This document shows, piece by piece, positions 36,421 to 45,650 of a stretch of 64,000 nt of DNA. The DNA lies in assembly GCA_905183005.1 (NCBI GenBank), contig CAJJDO010000018.1, forward strand, positions 131,210 to 195,209, in the 5' to 3' direction. Numbering within the stretch: position 1 is the first letter of the stretch; every line of letters begins with the position of its first letter. The notes beneath the pieces were generated by a model. The model ran no database searches. It was not told the DNA's origin and was given only the letters and a program-made list of their open reading frames with translations. This DNA comes from Paramecium pentaurelia. Lineage: Eukaryota; Ciliophora; Oligohymenophorea; Peniculida; Parameciidae. The translations under genes and the position numbers were made by a program.

Positions 36421-37174
36421 TCAACATTTGCAGTTGTCAGGATTTTAGGACGGATTTTAATTGTTTAATGAAAGGCCTTGATTAGGGTTGTCTTATCCAG
36501 GGGTTAATGATTTAATTTTATACATTTCTAATGATAAGATAATTAAAACCTTATAGCAATCTATCGAAGCATTATCCTACATTCTAACCTGTGACAGCAC
36601 TTGATTCCTCAAATAATACTTTATGCTATTATGCAAGATTTTTAGCATCTTCTTTTTAAACCTTTCTATGTATAACCAAATATAACAACCTTGCACTTCC
36701 ATTGTTTTCAACTAAGTCTATTTTATTACCGACTAACATTATAACCACATCTGGTTCAGCTTAATATCGCAAATCTTCCATCCACTTTACAACACTTTCA
36801 AATGTCTTCTCCTTTGTTACATCATAAACAACCAAAGCTCCTCCTGCTTTTCGAAAATGACTGAATAAATTTTATTCTAATACGTGCTTGTGATTCCTCT
36901 ATACCTTTCCTGGCCAGCAGTATCCCAAATTTATGCCTTAACCTTTTTGCCATTTTATAAAGTGACTGTCTTTCCAGCAAACTCAATACCAATGGTGGGT
37001 ACAGCATTTTTTGGTAGGCAACCTTTCACATATCTGTTGTTGTATAAATTAATTACCTGGTCATTAAATGTGTTTTACCTACTCCAGCATCGCCTACTAG
37101 TACAACTGATCTAATTTTCAGATTTGATTACCTTTAAAGAAGTCAGAGTAATCCTCATTATTTTGATTGTCCAT
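36421..37174 (-). CDS. Rab-family small GTPase
   Basis: Membrane-trafficking GTPase. Starts MDNQNNEDYSDFFK; a 26-nt intron ending CAG joins it to VVLVGDAGVGKTHLMTR (P-loop). The effector/switch I region is NAVPTIGIEFAGKTV with the essential Thr, switch II is WDTAGQERYRGITSTHFRKA, and GALVVYDVTKEKTFESVVKW is typical of Rab families. NKID (VGNKIDLVE) is the guanine-specificity motif and EESSAVTGQNVGQCF the SAK-like motif. The last exon ends NQNPSQNPDNCKC: the C-terminal Cys-x-Cys is a geranylgeranylation signal, confirming the stop. Five exons; introns of 22-26 nt ending CAG or TAG. An insertion in the G4-G5 region (NNGSARLLYLVIHRKVQKED) is slightly longer than usual. It is closest to Rab11/Rab2-like proteins, but the subfamily is not settled. 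Confidence 0.93.
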
Positions 37175-37429
37175 TAGAAATTCAAAATATTATTAATATA
37201 AATACCTAATATTTTATAAATCAAGATAGTTAATATAAACTGGCTTACTTTATTTAAAGCAGCCCTCCATAATTAAAACAATAAAACAATAAAAGTAGAG
37301 TGAAATTGAAAATATCAATTTTTATTTCATAAGTTACCTTTTGAATAATAAATTGAATTACATATCAAAAGAATCAATTAATTTTTTTAAGATCATAATT
37401 ATCCATTAATTTTTTTGATTAAAATAATG

Positions 37430-38096
37430 GGTAATATGAATAGTTTGAATTTTACATTATTTATTCTAGTGACGATAATGCAAAGAACTATTGTAGAGAT
37501 CAATTACTAAATAATCTTTATATGAAACAATAAAAAGAGAAAATAATAATAGGCTAAATGAATAAAAATTTATTATAAGTTGGGTAAAAATTTAGATTAA
37601 TTAAAGTCTGGAATTTTAGAGAGTATCTTAACAACAAAAGTCTTGTTAAATTAATGAATAGCATTAAAAGAATGATAAAATTTAGAAACTATTAAAGATG
37701 ATATTTTTATTCATTTTTTAGAATCTGCTTCTAAGAATAATAAAATTCATTATAAGATAAAATATAAATTATATTTTACTAATTAAGATGGGATAGATCT
37801 GTAAATTACCTTCAACTCCTGAACTAAAGATGAATAGTGATTCTAATCATATGAAATAGATAACTCATGAAGAAGAAGTTCAATATGAAGAATAAGAAAA
37901 TAAAATAAGTGAACAAAATTAGTCTTTTTTTCCTGGCAATCAATTATCAATGCAATTGTCATGTACTCCAGAATTTAGTTTACCTCCTCAATAAAATAAA
38001 TTAATTTCATAGCAAGATAGCCAATACACTCCTGAATTTTTAGCAATAAGTTAACCTTTTTAATAATAAATGAATATATATTAATAATAATTTTGA
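37430..38096 (+). CDS. hypothetical Gln-rich protein with TPEF motifs
   Basis: Not recognised. The confident part is the C-terminal 110 residues, from KLPSTPELKMNSDSNHMKQ through CTPEFSLPPQQNKLISQQDS to YTPEFLAISQPFQQQMNIYQ, then TGA. TPE[LF] occurs three times in a proline/Gln-rich, probably disordered tail and could be a short docking or phosphorylation motif. Upstream, two frames stay open (one Lys/Asn/Gln-rich, one with RLIKVWNFREYL) and the start and intron pattern are unresolved; an ATG at 37427 with a 39-nt intron is one option. The last 390 bp lie in repeat B and therefore recur at 38772-39164. Confidence 0.5.
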
Positions 38097-38321
38097 ACCA
38101 TCTGTCTAGATCCATAAATGTATTGCAAAATTAAATTTTATGAACTCTGATGTTTTTAAAGAAATTTGCTCAAATTATTGTTGAAATCTTTTCAATTATA
38201 ATATTAATATTTGATTGGAACTCTCTATATCTAAAATATAAGAACATTTAGATATATTTATAGATGATATTATGATATATATTTGATAATTAGTTTTTTA
38301 GATTATTTGTGTGATATTATA

Positions 38322-38430
38322 CCTACCCCTGTTTTACACTTCATTCTTATGTGTAATCAGGCTCGACGTTATCATAAGTAATCAATTTAAGCTAGAGTGA
38401 TAACTATAATACCAATAAATGGTATAACAG
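38322..38430 (+). ncRNA. candidate structured RNA (three consecutive hairpins)
   Basis: In the 378-bp spacer upstream of the MORN gene, about 100 bases are visibly less AT-rich than their surroundings and hold three inverted repeats in a row: CCTG-TTACAC/GTGTAA-CAGG (328-331 and 334-339 with 351-356 and 358-361, offset 38000), GTTATCA/TGATAAC (38368-38374 with 38398-38404) and ATACCA/TGGTAT (38409-38414 with 38420-38425). No tRNA, snRNA or snoRNA box could be assigned, and the strand is not determined by the sequence. The same element recurs at 39390-39498 inside repeat B. Alternatives are a structured 5' leader or chance. Confidence 0.35.
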
Positions 38431-38474
38431 TTGTTTTGATAGCTATTTATCATAATTTAATTATTTAAATATTA

Positions 38475-38770
38475 ATGGGTGCAACCTGTAGTAATTCTTG
38501 CTGTACTAATGATTAAGAAATTAATAGTAAAGGCGGCAATGATAAATAAGAGGTTGTATTATCAAAAAATAAATCATTAAAAGAAAGTCAATAAAGAAAT
38601 AATAAAGAAACAGAGAGATTCAACGCTGATAATGATTAAGGTAAATCTGATGCCAGCATTGGTAGTATGAAGAAGGAGAACTTACTCATTTAAAGTACAA
38701 TTGGTAAAATGTAGAGAGTTCAATTAGAAGGTATGGATTTAATTCATTTAGAAATTACATTTTCTGATGG
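38475..38770 (+). pseudogene. truncated duplicate of the MORN gene 5' end
   Basis: Identical to the first 296 bases of the MORN gene at 39543, cut off by the N at 38771 in the middle of the first MORN repeat. Present because repeat B was assembled twice; not an independent gene in my view. Confidence 0.8.
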
Positions 38771-38771
38771 N

Positions 38772-39164
38772 TTTTTATTCATTTTTTAGAATCTGCTTCT
38801 AAGAATAATAAAATTCATTATAAGATAAAATATAAATTATATTTTACTAATTAAGATGGGATAGATCTGTAAATTACCTTCAACTCCTGAACTAAAGATG
38901 AATAGTGATTCTAATCATATGAAATAGATAACTCATGAAGAAGAAGTTCAATATGAAGAATAAGAAAATAAAATAAGTGAACAAAATTAGTCTTTTTTTC
39001 CTGGCAATCAATTATCAATGCAATTGTCATGTACTCCAGAATTTAGTTTACCTCCTCAATAAAATAAATTAATTTCATAGCAAGATAGCCAATACACTCC
39101 TGAATTTTTAGCAATAAGTTAACCTTTTTAATAATAAATGAATATATATTAATAATAATTTTGA
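38772..39164 (+). pseudogene. truncated duplicate of the TPEF gene 3' end
   Basis: Copy of the last 393 bases of the TPEF-motif gene, lacking its start because it begins at the N. Ends at the same TGA. Interpreted as an assembly duplicate. Confidence 0.75.
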
Positions 39165-39838
39165 ACCATCTGTCTAGATCCATAAATGTATTGCAAAATT
39201 AAATTTTATGAACTCTGATGTTTTTAAAGAAATTTGCTCAAATTATTGTTGAAATCTTTTCAATTATAATATTAATATTTGATTGGAACTCTCTATATCT
39301 AAAATATAAGAACATTTAGATATATTTATAGATGATATTATGATATATATTTGATAATTAGTTTTTTAGATTATTTGTGTGATATTATACCTACCCCTGT
39401 TTTACACTTCATTCTTATGTGTAATCAGGCTCGACGTTATCATAAGTAATCAATTTAAGCTAGAGTGATAACTATAATACCAATAAATGGTATAACAGTT
39501 GTTTTGATAGCTATTTATCATAATTTAATTATTTAAATATTAATGGGTGCAACCTGTAGTAATTCTTGCTGTACTAATGATTAAGAAATTAATAGTAAAG
39601 GCGGCAATGATAAATAAGAGGTTGTATTATCAAAAAATAAATCATTAAAAGAAAGTCAATAAAGAAATAATAAAGAAACAGAGAGATTCAACGCTGATAA
39701 TGATTAAGGTAAATCTGATGCCAGCATTGGTAGTATGAAGAAGGAGAACTTACTCATTTAAAGTACAATTGGTAAAATGTAGAGAGTTCAATTAGAAGGT
39801 ATGGATTTAATTCATTTAGAAATTACATTTTCTGATGG
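38772..39838. repeat. direct repeat B, copy 2 (probable assembly duplicate)
   Basis: Second copy, continuous on its right with the intact MORN-repeat gene. Collapsing the two copies gives one TPEF gene followed by one MORN gene, with no loss of coding sequence. Confidence 0.9.
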
Positions 39839-40638
39839 AACTACATATAAAGGGGAATGGATGAATGGATTAAAGGATGGATAAGGAGTTCTTAAGTGGC
39901 CTTCAGGCAGTATATATTCTGGATCTTTTTTGGAAGGGAAACTTAGTGGCAAAGGCAAACTAATATTAGAAGATGAAGATTTCTATGAGGGTGAATGGAA
40001 AGATGATAAATGTAATGGATTTGGTGTTTATATGTGTAAAAATGGAGCAAGATATGAAGGAAATGTATCAATATTTGCATATAAATAAGTGGAAAAATGA
40101 TAAGTAACATGGAAAAGGTAAAGAAATATGGTAAGATGGAAATACATATGAGGGATTTTATAATGATGGTAGGAAACATGGTTAAGGAATTTTAAAATTC
40201 TCAAATGGAACTACTTATGAGGGAGACTTTTCTAATAATGAATTGGAAGGATAAGGAACAATGGTATGGGAAGATAAAAGAGTATATAAAGGATAATGGA
40301 AAAAGTCTAAAATGAATGGTTATGGCGTTTTGATGTTTCCAGATGGAAGGGTTTTTAAGGGGGTAATTTTGAGATAATTTAAATAGCATTTTTAAGATGA
40401 TAAGAAGAATGGTGTTGGTGAATTTACTTGGAATGATGGTAAAAAAATGATATCAAATTGGAATAATGGTAAATTGATATACAAATTAGGCAAGTAAAAT
40501 GGTATTGGTATTTGTACAAATGGTGATCGCAAAATAGGATATTGGGAAGAAGGAAAAAGAACTAAATGGCTTGATGAACAAGAAAAGAAATTACATTCTG
40601 AATCCATTTAATAATTAGAACTAGTAAAATTTTTATGA
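39543..40638 (+). CDS. MORN-repeat protein with acylation-type N-terminus
   Basis: The N-terminus MGATCSNSCCTNDQE carries Gly2 for myristoylation and Cys5/Cys9/Cys10 for palmitoylation, so it should be membrane-anchored. After a polar segment of about 85 residues come at least eight MORN repeats of 22-24 residues, such as YKGEWMNGLKDGQGVLKWPS, YEGEWKDDKCNGFGVYMCKN, YEGFYNDGRKHGQGILKFSN and YKGQWKKSKMNGYGVLMFPD. A 25-nt intron (about 40064-40088, ending AAG) joins YEGN to WKNDKQHGKG, and a 24-nt intron (40353-40376) joins VFKG to HFQDDKKNGVG. It ends HSESIQQLELVKFL. MORN proteins commonly organise membrane-associated or ciliary structures; the partner here is unknown. It converges with the next gene, leaving 16 bp. 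Confidence 0.9.
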
Positions 40639-40654
40639 TATCTACTATCATACT

Positions 40655-41844
40655 TCATTTCTTTATAAACTAATCAAATTTTTAGGCTGTGGATAATGGT
40701 TATTCTATTTTATTTAATGAATTTGATCTCAATGATTATTAAGTTTTTGGTTTTTCTCCTCCTAGATTTTGACGATTACTTTCAAATGCAGTACGAGGCA
40801 TATTTTGATTATATATTTCATTTCTTCCTAAAAGTTGATATTCAGGTGTCAATGGATTTGTGCCTCTATGATTAAGTAACCCTTTTCTAAGAGTACCAAC
40901 TTAAGCACCAGGTACATCTTTAGTATCATTAATGACTCTAAATTGAGATCTCTTTTATCTCATTAAGAAATGATCACTTATAGCTCCTACATGACATCCT
41001 TCAATGTCTTTTGTTTCTAAATTCTTTGTATTATGATTTAATTATGGATGCAAGACTCTACTCTTACTTCCACTAACAAACCCATATTTTGAATTAGCTG
41101 GTTATCCTTCAACATCAATTAATTGATATTCAGGTTCTAGTGGATTTGTCACACGAGATGATTTAAATACTCTATATTCATTGATATCTTTAACATCCAT
41201 AATTTCCATATGATCTCTAGGCATGAAAGCAGGTTTTGATTTAGCTCCATCTACTTCATCAAAAATATGAACAGTTTTTCTCAATTTAGCTGCTGGAGGA
41301 TTTGGTTTTGTTCCTGGAATATCCTTTTCATTATTATTCGCTGTACATCAATATTTATTTAATCTCTAATGAATTTCGGTTGCAATGGTTCTACAGGAAC
41401 AGCTTTCGGTAGAATATAAACAGGATCTACAGGATTGGTTGGAGGTCTTGTTGTTTGAAATTTATTTAATTATGGATAAGCACCTTTGATATCACGATTG
41501 TTAAGAGAGAATCCCTATCAAATAATCAAAAATTATATACATCTCTTCCAATTTAGGGAATCAATACCTTAGAACGAGTGCCTGCAATATCATTAGTTGT
41601 ATTTGTAAAGTCTGGTTTATTGGTAAATTTATATGGCTTCATACATGGTGATGCACCTACTTTGAAAATTCAGTTACCATCAATGTCTTTAGTTTATAGA
41701 TTAAAATCTTATCCTGTTAACTTATCAGGTCTAACTGTGCCTACATCTCGTTTGTCTAATTTATAATTTTAAGTTTATACTTATAGAGGATAAATACATT
41801 AAGTCCTTTCTATTTGGGAATGGCCAATCGTATGGATCACTCAT
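40655..41844 (-). CDS. repeat protein with D-[IV]-x-G motifs (possible ciliary/microtubule-associated)
   Basis: Starts MSDPYDWPFPNRKDLMY. It is built of loosely repeated blocks in which D-[IV]-x-G is followed by small residues and Pro or Lys: KRDVGTVRPDKLTGQDFN, KDIDGN, NDIAGTRSK, NRDIKGAYPQL, EKDIPGTKPNPPAAKLRK, DEVDGAKSKPAFMPRDHME, DVEGQPA, TKDIEGCHVGA and TKDVPGAQVGTLRKG. Between blocks are NP[LV][DET]P[EV]Y elements (NPVDPVYILPK, NPLEPEYQLID, NPLTPEYQLLG). Such degenerate short repeats are typical of axonemal or cortical microtubule proteins (inference). A 26-nt intron precedes GFSLNNRD. Two interruptions exist: an in-frame TGA after KDIDGN (about 41660) and a one-base slip near 41345. 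The tail is SLRSNSLNKIEQPLSTAQKF. Confidence 0.6.
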
Positions 41845-41981
41845 TTATATATATATTATTAATTTATCAAAAGTATAAATTCTAATGAAAATAATTAATT
41901 CCAACTGAAATAAACTATTAATAATAATTAGAATACATTTTATTAATTCAATAATATATTTTATAAGGAATTTTGAGAGGA

Positions 41982-43463
41982 ATGGATTAAATGGATGATT
42001 TTGATATAGAGATTTTAGATTAACCAGTTAATCAATTTATTGATGATGATTAAAATGATGAAGATTTTCTTGATGAAACTACTAAAACTTTTGTTAATGA
42101 TAATATGCATATTAATGAAGAAAGTAGAAAAAAAATTAACATTGATTTTAAAATAAAGTTAGAGAAATTTGTTCCAAAATTATTTTCATAAGACTAAATT
42201 AAAGTATTTACAAATAATTATATAAATTAGAATAGTGAAATTAGAGCTATTAAACAAATTCTACTTTTGATAAAAATATCTGATCAACTTATTTAAGAAT
42301 AGAGAATGAAAGAAAGATTGGAATAAAATCATTAAAATTAAAATATTGGACCAAAAAGAAGAATTTAAGAAAGAAATACAGAAGAGTTACTTATTGATAA
42401 ACTTAAAAAACATTTGATAGGAGGTTGTAAATTAGATATTACATTTCATGATTAACATTATACTCCTCTTTATTTATGTCATAATCCATGTGTAATTTAT
42501 ATGAAAACATTATATCCATATCATACACTTGATATTGTGAATTAAATGTTGAGAAATCTAAATAATCCATAATTATTTGAATAGGATAAATTTAATGAAA
42601 TAAAGAATAAATTTGGTGATAATTGCTTAAAATTGATTATACAATAAATGCAATACAATCATCTTATAATTTAAATCCCAGATGGTTCTATTAAATTTGA
42701 AATTAAAGCAGGAAATGAAAATTAAGATTTAGATATTTATAAAGATCAAATTATGAATGTTTATTGTTAAATCAATCCAGAATTAAAGAAGATATGTGCA
42801 TTCTTAAATTATTGGGCACATCAAAGAGGTATTTTGGGAGATCATGCACTTCCAGAATTTGCTTTATATTGTATGATAATTGATTTCTTTATGACTTAAT
42901 CTTTGATACCTAATATATTCAGTGATTAATATAGTCTATGGAGTTAAGAAAAATTATTATTGAAATAGTAAATTAAAACTAGTGATGATTGTAGATTGTC
43001 TAAATTTAATAAAGATGATTATATAATATAAGTAACATAAAAAAATGGAAGAAGAGTAGAAAAGATTTTTTGGTTAACATTTCCTAGAACTAAAGAAGAG
43101 ATTAAAGGTGTAATATAATTATGGACTAAAACTTAAGAAAAATAATATAAATAAGTTCCACAATTCAATCTAGGGTATTAAATTAGTGTATTTTTCCATC
43201 TTTGGAATCAAGTTGAAAAATATAAAGTTCCACTTTCATTAACAAATGATGTTTAAAAGGAAGGTTAAGAAATTGGATTAATAATTTATAATCCATTTAT
43301 AAAAAATCAAATTCTAACTCCTTTATTACAAAAACGTTAAAAGAATGAAGAATTTAAGTCAATGAATATGTACTAATAAGTTAGATCAGAATTTAAAAGA
43401 GCTTATGATTTGATTTTATCAGGTAATTATGTTGAATTGTGTGATAAATAATTATTATTATGA
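41982..43463 (+). CDS. TUTase/non-canonical poly(A) polymerase-like protein, probably inactive
   Basis: A single intronless frame of 493 codons, MDQMDDFDIEILDQPVNQ..., with an acidic N-terminus and a helical segment. The recognisable part is the junction of the nucleotidyltransferase palm with the PAP/OAS1 substrate-binding domain: IPDGSIKFEIKAGNENQDLD, then QIMNVYCQINPELKKICAFL and LNYWAHQRGILGDHALPEFA, which parallel the family pattern K-x-Trp-Ala-x-x-R-G-I. The expected GS...DxD catalytic pair is not evident; the corresponding place reads GGCKLDITFHDQHYTPLYLC. The protein may therefore be a catalytically dead relative. The C-terminal 150 residues (KNGRRVEKIFWLTFPRTKEE, NPFIKNQILTPLLQK) are unfamiliar. 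Confidence 0.5.
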
Positions 43464-43512
43464 AAATAATTTAATATTTATATCATTTAATTCATCTTCT
43501 TTATTTATTATA

Positions 43513-44384
43513 ATGAAAGTATTTTATTAAAAATCAACTTAACCTCAACTTTGGGATGTAATGAATTATGAATAGTTCACTTAATAAACAAATCAAGTGT
43601 TCTAGTTATCTAAAGGTACTTACAGCATCAAAGCAAAAAGTAATAATTAACCAATCAGAACAACTAAAGATTTATAATTGTATGGATAATAAGCAGGCAT
43701 TATTATTGAACCGTAAAATTTGATTGCTTATTTTGAGTCATCAACAAAGTTTATTTTCAGTTTTAGGTGTTCATTTACCTGAAACCAATAATCCATAATC
43801 TCATAGAATTGTAAAATAAAAAGTTCCAGCAATTAAGAAGTAACTTAAAACTGAACATGATGGAGTTGAAAGCTTTAAGAAAATCCTTCATATAGGGAAT
43901 AGTAATTTAAGTAATGATTGGAGATAAATAATTACAAGAATCAAAGATCTTCAAGCAGAATCATATTACTTTAAAAATCATATGTAAGAAAATTATGGAA
44001 CATTTTAAGAAGAAATTGATGCGTATCATAATATACTTATTGATTAGTTTAATTGATGAAGCCAATTAATTGCAATTGCAATAGTAATAAGTCTTTTAGT
44101 AAAACACTGAATTACTATAAAAAATTGAATAAACTAAAAAAGAAATAATTGAATAATAGGAATAATATGATACTATTAAGAATTAATTCAAATAAGAAAA
44201 TATTGAATATTTCATTTAATCTAAACAACAATAAAATAGAAATCAAATTAAAATATTTAAGTATATTGATGAATTTGATTCCTTTTTAAATGAGAATAAA
44301 TTTATCCTTGCCTATGGAGCTAATTTAGATATCAGAAAGAAATTACAATATTTTAAAAACAAATATTTATAATTAAGTAAATGA
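43513..44384 (+). CDS. hypothetical coiled-coil protein
   Basis: Not recognised. Reads MKVFYQKSTQPQLWDVMNYE, LYGQQAGIIIEPQNLIAYFE, then GVHLPETNNPQSHRIVKQKV, SFKKILHIGNSNLSNDWRQI, and a Gln/Lys-rich coiled coil (LLQKIEQTKKEIIEQQEQYD) ending NLDIRKKLQYFKNKYLQLSK. Two frame changes (near 43755 in a T-rich stretch, and near 44052) are not explained by good introns; both could be one-base errors. It lies 50 bp downstream of the TUTase-like gene and 44 bp upstream of the USP gene, all in the same direction. Confidence 0.6.
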
Positions 44385-44428
44385 GAATATTATAATTCAT
44401 ATATATATATATTTATTAATTAATATTA

Positions 44429-45506
44429 ATGGGAGTAACATAATCTAGTTAAAATGATCATTTAGAAAAGTATTTAGGATAAGACTTTCCTGATGGAGAA
44501 ATTTTAATTGGATTTGAAAATGTATAAATTAATCATATAAGAGCCAAGTAACATTTGTTATTCAAATGTAATATTATAAGCATTGTATTATTGCAAAGAC
44601 TTTAGGAATTGCATCTTATAACATCAAAACCCAATAAATTAGAATAATTTACTAGATTTAACTAAATTATTATTCCAATCAATATCAAAACATAAATAGA
44701 AAACAGGTGTAATATCAACTAAGAAAATGATGAATTATATTAAAACAAAAAATAAAATTTTTGATGGAAAATATCATTAAGATTCTCATGAATTTTATAT
44801 GTGGTTTATTAATGAATGTGAAGAATTATTGAAGGATAAACAAAATAATTGGATTCGATAAATATTTTAGGGATAGTAATTAACATAAATTGAGTGTTTA
44901 AATTGTCATACAAGTAATTATAAAAATTATAATAAGTCTCTTAAAGAGAAGAAATGTATTGTGATTTATCCTTAGATTTATTTCCTAATTATAGTTTAAA
45001 CACTTGTTTATAACAAATGTCAAAAGAGGAACAATTAAATGGTTAAAATCAATTCTTTTGTGATAAGTGTTAATCAAAATAGGATGCAATCAAGAGGTAT
45101 ATATATATTTTATATATAAAAGATTGTTATTAAATACTTTACCAAATGTATTAGTAATCCATTTGAAAAGATTTAAATATGATGAAAGATGTGGTTAGAT
45201 GATTAAAGTATCTACAAAAATTCCTTTTTCTTAATAATTGCGAATTAAGGCTTAAAAGTAAACTAAAACCTATGAATTGACAACAATCATTATCCACTTA
45301 GGATAAGGCATATTATATGGACATTATATATGTATAACAAAAATACAAGGAAAATGGTTTAAATTTGATGATGATAAAATATCTGTAATTTTAAATCAAA
45401 TTATCCTTAGTTATTTGTTGATTAAGATTTACATTATGTATATGGAAGAAGTTATCCAACCTAAGCTTAAACATGTGCATATATGCTGTTTTATAATGCA
45501 TAATGA
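44429..45506 (+). CDS. USP12/USP46-like ubiquitin-specific protease
   Basis: Cysteine protease removing ubiquitin. The N-terminus MGVTQSSQNDHLEKYLGQDF resembles the MGAN-type start of USP12/46, including a potential myristoylation Gly2. The Cys box reads SNICYSNVILQALYYCKDFR (usual GNTCYxNxxLQ; here N-T is I, Cys kept). KYHQDSHEFYMWFINECEEL is the QQDxHEF motif. A Zn-binding CxxC pair is present: ECLNCHTSNYKNY, and FFCDKCQSKQDAIKR. VLVIHLKRFKYDERCGQMIK is the LKRF motif, and LYGHYICITKIQGKWFKFDD gives the catalytic His box with the downstream Asp. The protein ends TCAYMLFYNAQ, the YxLFY tail typical of USPs. Introns of about 20-28 nt are required just before the Cys box, after IKR and after DDDKI. 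Length about 345 residues, normal for USP12/46. Confidence 0.88.
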
Positions 45507-45650
45507 ATGTTATTAAGAATAATAGTTTTTTTAATTTCTTACTTTTAATGTTCAAAAGCTTTTTGAAAATAAATATATTCACAATTGTTCAAGATTGTTT
45601 CAAGAAACTTCTTTAGCTATTATTCTACCCATTTTTTTTTTATTAATTAA

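Larger units (their letters stand above)
37704..38770. repeat. direct repeat B, copy 1 (probable assembly duplicate)
   Basis: This 1067-bp block, beginning TTTTTATTCATTTTTTAGAA and ending TTTTCTGATGG, is repeated at 38772-39838 with one N (38771) between, offset 1068. I found no mismatch. It spans the end of the TPEF gene, the spacer with three hairpins and the first 99 codons of the MORN gene. Same pattern as repeat A. Confidence 0.9.

Noticed and set aside
38322..38430. Telomerase RNA, U1 or U5 snRNA at the three-hairpin element
   Set aside because: CCTACCCCTG loosely recalls a telomere template or U1 5' end, but the template repeat, Sm site and loop sequences are absent.
39943..40607. Three minus-strand frames across the MORN gene
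   Set aside because: Shadows of the MORN repeats; the plus strand has the repeat periodicity.
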